NCBI RefSeq assembly: GCF_033446605.1 | Contig: NZ_JAWQUO010000016.1 | Location: 1-64,000, forward strand | Reading direction: 5' to 3' | DNA from: Iodobacter sp025352645 | GTDB lineage: Bacteria > Pseudomonadota > Gammaproteobacteria > Burkholderiales > Chitinibacteraceae | DNA: 64,000 nt | Shown here: in pieces, positions 33,877 to 42,964 of the stretch | Position numbering within the stretch: the stretch's first letter is position 1 | Layout of the letters: every line of letters begins with the position of its first letter | Translations under genes and position numbers: made by a program | Notes under the pieces: model-generated | The model's database searches: none | Told to the model about the DNA's origin: nothing | What the model saw: the letters and a program-made list of their open reading frames with translations, nothing else

Positions 33877-34535
33877 TCAATTCAGAAAACTAATCGCCGC
33901 CTTACCTGCTTTTGCTGCGTTAGTATAAAAGCGCTGCAATACTTTGAAATTGCTTAGCAGAAACGCCAGTGCATCATCGCCTTCATCCCAAATATCGGGG
34001 TAAACCCCGGAATTTGTCATTGCTTCGGTATCAAACATGGCGCGGAATGCTTCATCAGAGATGGCGTTTAGCCCAATCCCATCAACTTAAGGGCACTGTT
34101 GATCGTTAAACCTTAAGCGATCAACTTAGATCTATCTATTGCAAGGAAACATCGTAGGGCGGGTGAAACCCGCGTTTTTTCAGCATGACTCGCGTGTTGC
34201 ACCCGCCCTACGAATAGCATATTGCTTAAGTTGATAGGATGGGCGTTTAGCCCCCTAGCGATTTCTTTTACGCTGGCGGCAGAGATGCCGTGGGCGGGGC
34301 CATAGCCTACGTCTTCTTCGCCAATTTTTTTAATTCCCAATACGGCATGGGCTAAAGGTGAAGACACTGCGTTGTTTTCTGTCAGCATAAAATGAATACC
34401 ATGCCATGCTTTATCAATATCAATAATTTGCGCTGCATATTCGCCATCTAATACCGCGGCGATTTCTCCAGATTCATCGTATAAAGCATCTAATTCATCC
34501 TGCGGGATGGCTAAAAAATTACCGATCATTGACAT
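33877..34535 (-). pseudogene. DUF1877-family gene interrupted by a MITE
   Basis: The first 99 codons (from ATG 34535, MSMIGNFLAIPQDELDAL, then HGIHFMLTEN and GYGPAHGIS) match the DUF1877 (YfbM-like) family up to VKEIARGLNA. The reading frame then runs into a 167-base insertion and ends in foreign sequence at 34113. The missing end resumes beyond the insertion (34074-33877) as ISDEAFRAMFD, TNSGVYPDIWDEGDD and a natural stop. A 12-base duplication flanks the insert. The 140-residue product of the interrupted frame is probably not functional. Confidence 0.85.
34075..34241. mobile_element. 167-base MITE-like insertion
   Basis: Its ends are inverted repeats (AATCCCATCAACTTAAG at 34075-34091 against CATCCTATCAACTTAAG read from the other end, 15 of 17 matching). 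A direct repeat GGCGTTTAGCCC lies on both sides (34063-34074 and 34242-34253) as a target duplication. Inside is a hairpin: GTAGGGCGGGTGAAACCCGCG near 34154 opposite a similar complement ending near 34212. It has no coding capacity. Confidence 0.8.
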
Positions 34536-34766
34536 ATTAAATCCTTATTTAAAAATTCTTTTCTTGAAGCAGATAAAAGCTAATCCTATTTATTTAAAAA
34601 CATGAAATAAACCTAAAGGTAGGCGAAGCAGTTTAGTTTTCCCACGCCACGAGGGCTTACTTGGTTATGACTTTGTTCAAGCAAAGCCATGTATTGCATA
34701 CAAACATATTAGAAGCGAACTGATCCATATCGTAGCGCGGATAACACAAAACAAGTACCCCACGCC

Positions 34767-35564
34767 TCACCACCACGCATGAAAATGCTGCACCGGCCCT
34801 ATTCCCTGCCCTACTTGTAATTGATCTGCGGCGGCAATGGCGGCAAGTAGATAGCTTTTTGCTGCGTGTACGGAGCTGGGCCAGTCTGGGTGTTTGGGCC
34901 GCAATGCGGCAAGGGCTGCGGATAATGTGCAGCCGGTGCCGTGAGTGTGTTGGGTGGGAATGCGCGCTGCTGCAAAGCGGGTGGCACCAGCGGTGGTGAT
35001 TAGCCAATCGGGGCTTTCATTGCCACCTAAATGCCCTCCCTTCATAAGCACGGCTTGCGCGCCCATTTGCAGCAAGGCGTGGCCTTGCTCTTGCATCTGC
35101 TGTTCAGTTTGTGCCTCGGCGCAGCCTAGCAATGCGGCGGCCTCAGGTAAATTGGGGGTGATCAAATCAGCCAAAGGCAGCAGCTCATTGCGAATGCCGG
35201 CGATGGCTTCTGGCAACAGCAGTGGGTGGCCGCCTTTGGCGATCATCACGGTATCGAGCACTACGCAGGCCGGGCGATGTTGGCGTAAGCCCCGTGCCAC
35301 GGCGGCAACAATCTCTGCATTGGCTAGCATACCAATCTTGACGCTATCGACGCGGATATCTGCCAATACGGCATCAAGCTGCGCCAGCACAAATGCAGGC
35401 GGCACGGCGTGAACGGCGTGTACGCCTTGGGTATTTTGTGCGGTGAGCGCGGTAATCACGCTCATGCCATAAGCGCCCAGCGCCGAAAAAGTTTTTAAAT
35501 CGGCCTGAATCCCCGCGCCACCGCCAGAATCAGAGCCGGCAATCGTTAATACATTAACAATCAT
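34767..35564 (-). CDS. thiD: Hydroxymethylpyrimidine/phosphomethylpyrimidine kinase ThiD
   Basis: Encodes 265 residues from the ATG at 35564, preceded by GGGAG; upstream codons to 35612 are spurious. Motifs: VLTIAGSDSGGGAGIQADLKTF at the start (written to 20: LTIAGSDSGGGAGIQADLKT), SVITALTAQNTQGV, and HGTGCTLSAALAAL with the anion hole and catalytic region of ribokinase-like enzymes. It phosphorylates HMP and HMP-P to HMP-PP in thiamine synthesis and salvage. It is the last gene of thiM-thiE-thiD. Its start region has been triplicated by the 88-base repeat just upstream. Confidence 0.95.
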   Translation of the reverse strand: MIVNVLTIAGSDSGGGAGIQADLKTFSALGAYGMSVITALTAQNTQGVHAVHAVPPAFVLAQLDAVLADIRVDSVKIGMLANAEIVAAVARGLRQHRPACVVLDTVMIAKGGHPLLLPEAIAGIRNELLPLADLITPNLPEAAALLGCAEAQTEQQMQEQGHALLQMGAQAVLMKGGHLGGNESPDWLITTAGATRFAAARIPTQHTHGTGCTLSAALAALRPKHPDWPSSVHAAKSYLLAAIAAADQLQVGQGIGPVQHFHAWW

Positions 35565-35828
35565 TGGCCACTCCCTTCTGCGGCAAGGCACTACAGCGTA
35601 AATAGATAGCAAGCCGAATCAGACCCGGAAACCTTAGTGCATTAACAATCATTGACCACTCCCTTCTGCTGCAAGGCACTACAGCGTAAATAGATAGCAA
35701 GCCGAATCAGACCCGGAAACCTTAGTGCATTAACAATCATTGACCACTCCCTTCTGCTGCAAGGCACCACAGCGTAAATAGATAGCAAGCCGAATCAGAC
35801 CCGGAAACCTTAGTGCATTAACAATCAT
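35553..35828 (-). repeat. Three tandem 88-base units plus a partial copy between thiE and thiD
   Basis: Units are 35553-35640, 35641-35728 and 35729-35816, followed by 12 bases of a fourth. They differ at only a few positions. Each unit carries the thiD ribosome site and start (GGGAGTGG then AATGATTGTTAAT on the minus strand); the partial copy supplies the last codons and stop of thiE. Each upstream copy opens a short ORF of about 32 codons that ends at the next copy's start. Confidence 0.9.
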
Positions 35829-36459
35829 ATGCAGCCATTTCCTTTCGTAAAGCTTGTGCTGCCTGCTGAGGGTCGTTCTGGCCACAAATGGCCGAAACCA
35901 CGGCTACGCCATTCGCCCCCGCCGCACGTAAACCGGCTACCCGCCCCAAGCCTATGCCGCCGATCGCTACGGCAGGTAGGGATTTTATTTGCATCAGCGT
36001 GGCAAATTCTTCTAGGCCGATGACTGGGGAGGCGTCTAATTTTGTGCCGGTGGCAAACACCGGCCCCACGCCAATGTAATCCACCAAACCCTGTGGCACA
36101 GCTTTAATATGGGCGGCATTAGAGGTCGACAAACCCAATATTTTATTTGGCCCAATGAGCTGGCGAGCCATCTCTGGCACGATATCCTGCTGGCCCACAT
36201 GCACACCGGCGGCATCCACCAACAGCGCCACATCGATATGATCATTAATAATTAAGGGAATATTCAATGGCTCTAGCGCGTTTTTAAGCGCCTGAGCGGC
36301 ACTCACCCACTGGCGTTTTTTCCAATTAGGTGCGCGCAATTGCACGATGGTCACGCCCCCTGCCACTGCGGCCAGAGCGGTTGCCACCATGCCCTGCTCG
36401 CCACCGCATAGATCAGGATCTAGCACCAAATAAAGCGATAAATCAAAACAAAGTTTCAT
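35818..36459 (-). CDS. thiE: Thiamine-phosphate synthase ThiE
   Basis: Encodes 213 residues from the ATG at 36459, which overlaps the thiM stop (ATGA) and so beats the longer ORF. Motifs: YLVLDPDLCGG, GGVTIVQLRAPNW, IPLIINDHIDVAL, GVHVGQQDI, GVGPVFATGTK and AIGGIGLGRV, all typical of ThiE. It joins HMP-PP with thiazole phosphate to give thiamine phosphate. The last two residues and stop come from the 88-base repeat. Confidence 0.95.
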   Translation of the reverse strand: MKLCFDLSLYLVLDPDLCGGEQGMVATALAAVAGGVTIVQLRAPNWKKRQWVSAAQALKNALEPLNIPLIINDHIDVALLVDAAGVHVGQQDIVPEMARQLIGPNKILGLSTSNAAHIKAVPQGLVDYIGVGPVFATGTKLDASPVIGLEEFATLMQIKSLPAVAIGGIGLGRVAGLRAAGANGVAVVSAICGQNDPQQAAQALRKEMAAYDC

Positions 36460-37277
36460 TCTTCTGCCGCCTTTAACAGAGCGGGCTGCATGACATACAG
36501 CGCATCTAAAAATGCGGGCAAAAAGGTGCCCGGGCCATCGCAAGCTGATTCGGCGCGCTCCCCAGCAATCGCCATCACGGCGCAGGCGGCGGCCACCGCA
36601 GCAAGCCGATCAGGCGCACCCGCCACAAAAGCCGCCACCACGGCAGATAAGGCGCAGCCCGTACCCACGACGCGGGTCATCAAAACATGGCCCCAGGGAA
36701 TCGCCCATGTCACTTCGCCATCGCTAACGTAATCCACCTCGCCCGTTACCGCCACAATTGCGCCGGTTTGCTGGGCCAGCCGCTTTGCAGCAGCAATGGC
36801 AGAAGCCGAATGCGCCGTGCTATCTACGCCCTTGCCGCTAGCGGATTCGCCTGCCAAGCACATAATTTCTGAGGCATTGCCGCGAATCACCGCTGGTTTT
36901 TCTTGCATTAAAGCGTGCAAGGCATCGGTTCGATAGGCCAAAACGCCTGCTGCCACGGGGTCTAACACCCAAGGCGTGCCAGCCGTATTGGCCGCCGCTA
37001 CCGCCGCTTGCATCACAGCAAGGCGCGCTGGGTAAAGCGTGCCGACATTAATCAATAGCGCATCGGCCATCGCGGCAAAATCGGTGACTTCTACCTCGGC
37101 CACGATCATGGCAGGGGATGCGCCGAGCGCGAGTAAGACATTTGCGGTGATGGATTGCACCACTTCATTGGTCAAGCAATGCACCAAGGGCGCTGCGGCG
37201 CGCATGCGTTCTAGCTCTTCGCCAACACGGCGCAAAGAAAACTGGGGGATAAGCGGGATGGTGTGCAAGTCAGACAT
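36456..37277 (-). CDS. thiM: Hydroxyethylthiazole kinase ThiM
   Basis: Encodes 273 residues from the ATG at 37277, with AAGGAACT as ribosome site; the extension to 37325 would run into the riboswitch. Motifs: PLVHCLTNEVVQSITANVLL, GASPAMIVAEVEV, PWVLDPVAAG, VTGEVDYVSDG and VVGTGCALSAVVAAF. It phosphorylates hydroxyethylthiazole in thiamine salvage. It is the first gene of the operon. Confidence 0.95.
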   Translation of the reverse strand: MSDLHTIPLIPQFSLRRVGEELERMRAAAPLVHCLTNEVVQSITANVLLALGASPAMIVAEVEVTDFAAMADALLINVGTLYPARLAVMQAAVAAANTAGTPWVLDPVAAGVLAYRTDALHALMQEKPAVIRGNASEIMCLAGESASGKGVDSTAHSASAIAAAKRLAQQTGAIVAVTGEVDYVSDGEVTWAIPWGHVLMTRVVGTGCALSAVVAAFVAGAPDRLAAVAAACAVMAIAGERAESACDGPGTFLPAFLDALYVMQPALLKAAEE

Positions 37278-37322
37278 TTTGAGTTCCTTGGCAGGCGCAG
37301 GCGGCCCATCAAGGATGGCCGA

Positions 37323-37394
37323 CATCCCTACGCTGGCATTATCCAGATCAGGTCACGGGTATTTCTCAGCCGTATTCACTTACGGCACCCCGAG
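37323..37394 (-). promoter_or_regulatory. TPP riboswitch (THI element)
   Basis: On the minus strand the element begins CTCGGGGTGCC, then CGGCTGAGAAATACCCG and GACCTGATCTGGATAATGCC, ending GCGTAGGGATG. The CTGAGA and ACCTGATCTGGATAATGCCAGCG-type cores bind thiamine pyrophosphate. It lies 45 bases before thiM and should shut the thiMED operon when TPP is plentiful, probably by hiding the ribosome site. Confidence 0.96.
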
Positions 37395-37476
37395 TCAGAC
37401 AAGCATTTTGCGCATAAAACCAAGGACAAACAAGCATAAAAGATCAAAATTTTAATACAAACTGTCTGTAGCTAGG

Positions 37477-40400
37477 CTATTTATTGACTTGTTTAACCGC
37501 TTGCATGGCCAAATGCGCTTTCACTCGGCTTAACACCAAAGGCAGGCACAATGGCTTAGTCATATAATCTATCGCGCCTAATTCCATGCCAAAGATCTCA
37601 TCCTCTGCTTCGCAACGGGCCGACATAAAGATAATAGGAATATGGCAAAGTGCTGGGTTGGCCTTGATTTGCCGACAAGCTTCATAGCCATCCATTTCTG
37701 GCATCAGGATATCCAATAAAATAAGCTGCGGCAGCGGTGTTTTAGCCAGCCTATCTAGGGCCTCTAAGCCGTTATTGGCGGTAACAACCCGAAATTCTTT
37801 TTTTAGCATGCGATCAATCAGCAGCAGATTCATCGGGGTATCGTCTACCGCCATCACCAAAGGCGCTTCAGCCGCCTGAGACTCCACCTCATCGCCGCTT
37901 AGCTTCACCCCATCTAATGCCACAATTAAATCCACCAAAAAACTCACCAAGGCAGAAGAAAACGCCTCCAGCATAGGCTTACACATTGGATCGGTTGGGC
38001 GGTAGCGAATAACGTTTTCTAATTCAGCGGCCAGCTCTGCTAGCTCTGTAGCGCCAATACTGCCTGCTACGGATTTACTGCTATGCAATAAGCGCTCGGC
38101 AGTGCTGTAATCTTTTTCCTCTAAGGCCAAGCTAATCTCCGCAATAATTGCGGATTGCCCATGAATAAATTTTCTAAGCATTTCCAAATATAAAGATTCT
38201 TTTCCTAGCACTCGCCGCAGGCCATTACTCACATCTAAGCCCGCAATATTTAGCAATTCCAATTTATGGGTTAATGCAAAAGATTTGTTGGCTACGGTTG
38301 CCGCACCATTCATCTTATTGGCATTTTCAGGCCGTGGTTTTATCCAGCGCAATAATGCTGACCACAGATCATTAGGCTCGATGGGTTTGGCAACGTGATC
38401 ATTCATTCCCGCAGCGATACATCGCTCTTGGTCTGCCTTCATGGCATTCGCCGTCATTGCCACAATGGATACATTGGCATATTGCGGTAACAGCCTTATT
38501 TGTTTGGTGGCTTCCAGCCCATCCATCACCGGCATTTGCATATCCATCAATACTAAGTCGTAACTTGTTTGTTGAACTTTTTGAACCGCTTGTTGACCAT
38601 CTTCGGCCAAATCAACGGTGAATCCTGCATCATGTAATAAATCGATGGCAACTTGTTGATTTAAATCGTTATCCTCTACTAATAAAATACGCGCACCTTG
38701 AATGCTAGATAAATCAATTTCTAGTGTAGATGTATTTAACAATGCAAAAGATGCTCTATCGTTAGCGCTACCCAATACCCGCATGGTGGTATCAAATAAT
38801 TGCGAGGCACTTACTGGTTTAATTAACACATCATCAATCAGATTGGCGGGTGTTTCATTTAATACCTCATCCCGCCCATAAGCAGTGACCACCACTAATT
38901 GCGGTGGTGCTTGTAAGGCTAAAGATTGAATCGCTCTTGCTGTTTCAGCGCCATCCATCTGCGGCATACGCCAATCTAAAAAAACCACTGCAAATGGCGC
39001 GCCAGCTGCGTCGGCCTGTTTCACTTGAGCCACGGCGGCCTGCCCTGACATCACCACACTCGGCTGAAAAGTCATGGTGCGTAATAACTCAGCCAAAACA
39101 CGGGCGGCGTCTTCTTGATCATCCACCACCAGCACGGCTTTGTTGCGCAGATCTACACTCGGCAATAAGGAGCGTGGTACCAAGTGGCTGATATTTAAGC
39201 GCGTAGTAAACCAAAAAACACTGCCTTCGCCCCAAACACTAGTCAACCCTACTTCGCCCCCCATCAGCTGGGCCAATTGTTTAGAAATAGCCAAGCCTAA
39301 ACCCGTCCCGCCATATTTACGGGTTATTGAGGTATCGGCTTGCTGAAAGGATTGAAATAAACGCTCAATTTGATTTGCTTCAATCCCAATCCCTGTATCA
39401 CTCACCGCCCAATAAAGAAGCACACCTTCATTGTTTTTTTCTAAAACTTTGCAAGTTAACTTCACACACCCTTCTTGTGTAAATTTAACCGCGTTATTTA
39501 TATAGTTGATCAATATTTGCTCAATCCTTAATGAGTCACCGCACAAAGTTCTGGGTACATCAGCGGCAATATCAAAAACCAGCTCTAATCCTTTACTATT
39601 CACTTTATCTAGCAATAAATTAGCCACATTATCCAGCACTTTATCCAATTCAAAATCAAGCATTTCAATTTTTAATTTTCCAGATTCTATTTTAGAAAAA
39701 TCCAGAATATCATTGATAATACCTAGTAAATGCTGGCCAGATTTTTGAATCTTTTCAATATAATCGCGCTGTTTGAATGTAAGATTAGATTTAAGCACCA
39801 AATAAGACATCCCAATCACCGCATTCATCGGGGTGCGGATTTCATGGCTCATATTGGCTAAAAATTCGGATTTCATTTGCGAAGCTTGATCTGCATGATT
39901 GCGCGCCCGCTCTAGCTCTATTTGCTGCACTTGCAATGTATCGTTGGCCAAGCCCAAGGCCGAGGTTCGCTCAGAGACTTTGGCCTCTAGCGCCTCTTCA
40001 TTGCGTTTTAATGCATAAACCAAGTCAGTTTGGCTTTGCAGGGCATCGGCCTGCGCCTTGGCCCGCTGACGATGCTGACGCAACATGGCAAAAGCCAGCA
40101 ATAAGGTTAGTAAGCATTGAAACCCCGTCAGCGTGCTAGTGAAAATAATTTGCTTTTTTACTTCGGCACCGCGGCCATCCACCACATTGGCAGAAGCAAC
40201 AGCGGCTTTTAAATCCAACTCTTGGATTAAATCTTCTAGTGGAGGAGCAAAGCTTTGTAATAAGCCCGCAAATTGAGCTGATGCAATGGGCCGATCTGGG
40301 TAGGCACCTAGGTAATGATCCGCCTCGCTAACAAACTGATTTAATGCCTTGACTGTTTCAGAGAAAATAGGAAATCCCCGCATTAACTCCTTTGGCGCGC

Positions 40401-40680
40401 CTGCTTGGCAATTTATTATCCGGCTAACAAATATTTCGTAGCGCAATTTTAATTCATCAAGCGGCACTTTGTTTTTATCTAGTAAGTGCAATTCAAATGT
40501 TTTTTCAAATCGTTGATAATCTACATGTAATTGAATCAAGGCCCAAAGTGCGTTGTCATCTGCCCGCCCTAATGCGGTATTTAAACTTTTAAATTGAATT
40601 ACTTGCAAAACAGCAATTGCGGCATAGACAGCGACCAAACTACTAATGATGAGCCATAGCAGCCGCTTGCTGTGATCCAT
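37477..40680 (-). CDS. Hybrid sensor histidine kinase with three receiver domains and an HPt domain
   Basis: Encodes 1067 residues. Order: membrane helix (~8-28), periplasmic sensor (~30-178), second helix (~180-200), coiled coil (~205-265), HisKA with phospho-His H279 in MSHEIRTPMN, HATPase (FTRKYGGTGLGL-type G box), REC1 with VFLDWRMPQMDG, REC2 with LVLMDMQMPVMDG, HPt with LLHSSKSVAGSIGA, and a C-terminal REC3 with LILLDILMPEMDG. All phosphorelay steps are in one chain, but no output DNA-binding domain is present. The periplasmic protein encoded 10 bases upstream is probably its signal-sensing partner. The signal is unknown. Confidence 0.93.
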   Translation of the reverse strand: MDHSKRLLWLIISSLVAVYAAIAVLQVIQFKSLNTALGRADDNALWALIQLHVDYQRFEKTFELHLLDKNKVPLDELKLRYEIFVSRIINCQAGAPKELMRGFPIFSETVKALNQFVSEADHYLGAYPDRPIASAQFAGLLQSFAPPLEDLIQELDLKAAVASANVVDGRGAEVKKQIIFTSTLTGFQCLLTLLLAFAMLRQHRQRAKAQADALQSQTDLVYALKRNEEALEAKVSERTSALGLANDTLQVQQIELERARNHADQASQMKSEFLANMSHEIRTPMNAVIGMSYLVLKSNLTFKQRDYIEKIQKSGQHLLGIINDILDFSKIESGKLKIEMLDFELDKVLDNVANLLLDKVNSKGLELVFDIAADVPRTLCGDSLRIEQILINYINNAVKFTQEGCVKLTCKVLEKNNEGVLLYWAVSDTGIGIEANQIERLFQSFQQADTSITRKYGGTGLGLAISKQLAQLMGGEVGLTSVWGEGSVFWFTTRLNISHLVPRSLLPSVDLRNKAVLVVDDQEDAARVLAELLRTMTFQPSVVMSGQAAVAQVKQADAAGAPFAVVFLDWRMPQMDGAETARAIQSLALQAPPQLVVVTAYGRDEVLNETPANLIDDVLIKPVSASQLFDTTMRVLGSANDRASFALLNTSTLEIDLSSIQGARILLVEDNDLNQQVAIDLLHDAGFTVDLAEDGQQAVQKVQQTSYDLVLMDMQMPVMDGLEATKQIRLLPQYANVSIVAMTANAMKADQERCIAAGMNDHVAKPIEPNDLWSALLRWIKPRPENANKMNGAATVANKSFALTHKLELLNIAGLDVSNGLRRVLGKESLYLEMLRKFIHGQSAIIAEISLALEEKDYSTAERLLHSSKSVAGSIGATELAELAAELENVIRYRPTDPMCKPMLEAFSSALVSFLVDLIVALDGVKLSGDEVESQAAEAPLVMAVDDTPMNLLLIDRMLKKEFRVVTANNGLEALDRLAKTPLPQLILLDILMPEMDGYEACRQIKANPALCHIPIIFMSARCEAEDEIFGMELGAIDYMTKPLCLPLVLSRVKAHLAMQAVKQVNK

Positions 40681-40690
40681 AGCTCCCCCC

Positions 40691-41179
40691 TTATTGCATA
40701 TTTATTTTTGAGAGTTGCCAAATAGATCGCGTGTAATACAGCTCTTTTTGTAGCTCCTCATGTTTATCATAGGGGTATACAATAAATAGCGGGCCTTTCT
40801 CCCGAATAGGCATAGGCTTATCATTCATTAGCCGCGCCAATACCACGGGGTAATGCGCCACATCGGAATAAGGTATTTCTACACGATAGTCATTTAGGGC
40901 GATCAAGGTGATTTTTTCACCCTTTGCTCCCGCCGCCGCTAATACATCTTTTAAAAGAGGCCCAGTAAACTTAACCGGCTTGTCATACCAAGGTGTTTGC
41001 GTAGTGAAACTAATTTGGGGGAGCTTTGTTAGCTGATCCATAGTAAATACAGCCTCTTTACCACGATTAGGCTGACTTACATTTCCAGAAACAGTAAGGA
41101 CAACAGCCCCACCTGGGGCTTCTAGTGCAAATACTGAGCCACAAAAACAGCAAATAGCAAACCAGAGTGGCAGTTTCAT
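40691..41179 (-). CDS. Periplasmic SUOX-type molybdopterin-binding-like protein
   Basis: Encodes 162 residues: signal peptide (about 1-19, ending VFA), then a compact domain resembling the oxidoreductase molybdopterin-binding fold (LTVSGNV, FTMDQLTKLPQ, FTGPLLKDVLAAAGA, ALNDYRVEIPYSD). The cofactor cysteine of true enzymes is not evident, so it is probably a binding or sensory protein. It is in an operon with the hybrid kinase, a pairing seen in other proteobacteria. Confidence 0.75.
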   Translation of the reverse strand: MKLPLWFAICCFCGSVFALEAPGGAVVLTVSGNVSQPNRGKEAVFTMDQLTKLPQISFTTQTPWYDKPVKFTGPLLKDVLAAAGAKGEKITLIALNDYRVEIPYSDVAHYPVVLARLMNDKPMPIREKGPLFIVYPYDKHEELQKELYYTRSIWQLSKINMQ

Positions 41180-41292
41180 TATTTAGACTCCAAAGCAAGC
41201 TCAATAACAATAGGGTGCATTTACACACTAGTATTGAATTGCCTTTCTTGCCCCCACAACACACAAACTGACCTGCTATTTACCTTATTCTT

Positions 41293-42426
41293 TTAATTCA
41301 GCAATCGGGCTAGTAAGCACACGCCCTGCTCAATTTGCTCGATACTGGCATGGCTAAAATTAAGCCTTAGTGTTGCAGATGGCTGCGGCACTGGATCAAA
41401 AGCTGCGCCAGGCATAATCGCCAGGCCTGCATCTAATGCGGTGCGCATTAGATGCATCGTATCTTGTTGGGTATTGAGTGTTAGCCAAAAAAACAAACCT
41501 CCAATTGGCTTTTCCCAATGGGCTTTATCCCCCAAATGGCGCTGTAAGCAAGCATGCATAAAATCACGCTTCTGCCGATACAAAGGCAAGATACTACTGA
41601 CATGCCGATCTAAGCTACCATCGGCCAAAACTTGCGCCACAATGGCTTGGCTGAGGCGATTGCTATGTAAATCAGCGGCTTGCTTAAGCCGTGTTAGTGG
41701 TAAAACAAGCTCGGGGTGCACAATCAGATAGCCAAGACGCAGCCCTGGCGCAAGCGTTTTAGAAAACGATCCTTGATACACCCAAAACGCTTCTTTGAGC
41801 CGCGAGACAATAGGCTCAGGCGCAGGGCCATCAAAAGAAAGATCTCGGTAAGGATCGTCCTCAAACACCAACATAGAGTGCCGATCAAACGCCTCGGCCA
41901 AAGCCTTACGGCGCTCTTTTGAATAACATCGCCCCGTTGGGTTTTGAAATGTAGGCACCAAGTAAGCCAAGCGGGCATCACATGCGGCCAAAGCCTGCGG
42001 CAAGATCCCCTGTTCATCTTGCTGAACACTGACAAACTGGCCGCCAAATAAGCGAAACACCTGCAAGGCCGCTAAATAGGTGGGTGATTCAGTCAAGATT
42101 TGCGTGCCTTCATCCACCATCAGCTTACTGACAAGATCAATCCCCTGCTGCGAGCCATTCACAATCAAAACCTGCTCCGCCGAGCAATCAATCCCCATCG
42201 CCTTGGCACGTAAAGCCACTTGCTGACGCAGTGCAGGCTCACCCTCGGTTTGCCCATATTGCCAAATATCATCTGGCAACTGGTTTAAGGCATTTTGATC
42301 CGCCTTAAACAGGGCTTCACTGGCTGGTAAGCCCCCTGCAAAAGAAATAATACCGGGCTGTGAAGCCGCAGCTAAAATATCCCTAACTAATGAGGAAGTT
42401 AGCCGATTAATCCGTGTTGCAAACAT
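41293..42426 (-). CDS. PLP-dependent aminotransferase, 2-aminoadipate/MocR-like class I
   Basis: Encodes 377 residues from the ATG at 42426. Motifs: ISFAGGLPASEAL, GSQQGIDLVSKLM, PTFQNPTGRCYS, FEDDPYRDL with the PLP-contacting Asp, and YQGSFSKTLAPGLRLGYL, whose lysine forms the Schiff base. No DNA-binding domain is attached. Such enzymes transfer amino groups from alpha-aminoadipate, branched or aromatic amino acids; the substrate is not decided. It is divergent from a MarR gene, with a symmetric operator-like site between. Confidence 0.88.
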   Translation of the reverse strand: MFATRINRLTSSLVRDILAAASQPGIISFAGGLPASEALFKADQNALNQLPDDIWQYGQTEGEPALRQQVALRAKAMGIDCSAEQVLIVNGSQQGIDLVSKLMVDEGTQILTESPTYLAALQVFRLFGGQFVSVQQDEQGILPQALAACDARLAYLVPTFQNPTGRCYSKERRKALAEAFDRHSMLVFEDDPYRDLSFDGPAPEPIVSRLKEAFWVYQGSFSKTLAPGLRLGYLIVHPELVLPLTRLKQAADLHSNRLSQAIVAQVLADGSLDRHVSSILPLYRQKRDFMHACLQRHLGDKAHWEKPIGGLFFWLTLNTQQDTMHLMRTALDAGLAIMPGAAFDPVPQPSATLRLNFSHASIEQIEQGVCLLARLLN

Positions 42427-42439
42427 AGCCCGACGCCTA

Positions 42440-42460
42440 TAGGTCAATACACATGACCTA
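42440..42460. promoter_or_regulatory. Inverted repeat between aminotransferase and MarR genes
   Basis: TAGGTCA (42440-42446) and TGACCTA (42454-42460) are perfect inverted copies with 7 bases between. The site lies 14 bases from the aminotransferase start and 57 from the MarR start, a likely MarR operator controlling both genes. Confidence 0.6.
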
Positions 42461-42516
42461 TTTATGCACTAGACTCCGCTACTATGTCAAGCAACTAGGC
42501 TCAAGTACGCGCATCC

Positions 42517-42945
42517 ATGACCAAAATGAATACAGACTTACTTAACACTGACCTGGAACTCCTATTTTATGGCTATCGTGCCTTTACGTCGCTGCCCGAT
42601 GAAATGCTTAGCCCCTTACAACTGGCCCGAGTGCACCACCGCATTCTTTATTTTGTTGGGCGCGAGGCGGGCTTATCGGTTAATGCGCTTCTTGCCAAGC
42701 TGGGCACATCCAAACAAGCACTTAATCGCCCATTAAGAGAGCTGCAAGAAAAAGGTCTTATTCTTGCCAGTACAGCCCAGCACGACAAACGCGTAAAGTG
42801 CCTTACGCTCAGCCAAACCGGCATGGATTTAGAAGAAAAGCTATCCACTAGCCAGCGTGAATTACTGAGCCGAGCCTTCGCAAAAAGCCCAAAATCTGAA
42901 GCAGGATGGCGAACGATTATGAGTATTTTGGCCACAGCGCCTTAA
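42517..42945 (+). CDS. MarR-family transcriptional regulator
   Basis: Encodes 142 residues with the MarR winged helix: LTxxQLARVHHRILYFV-like helix (about 30-48), GLSVNALLAKLGTSKQALNR, LRELQEKGLI and the wing STAQHDKRVKCLTLSQTG. MarR proteins are usually dimeric repressors released by small ligands. Divergence from the aminotransferase gene and the inverted repeat between them suggest local control. The glycosyltransferase gene follows after 19 bases. Confidence 0.88.
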   Translation: MTKMNTDLLNTDLELLFYGYRAFTSLPDEMLSPLQLARVHHRILYFVGREAGLSVNALLAKLGTSKQALNRPLRELQEKGLILASTAQHDKRVKCLTLSQTGMDLEEKLSTSQRELLSRAFAKSPKSEAGWRTIMSILATAP

Positions 42946-42964
42946 TTTAAGCAGCGGATCAAAA

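Noticed and set aside
35553..35828. CRISPR array
   Set aside because: Units are contiguous 88-base copies without spacers.
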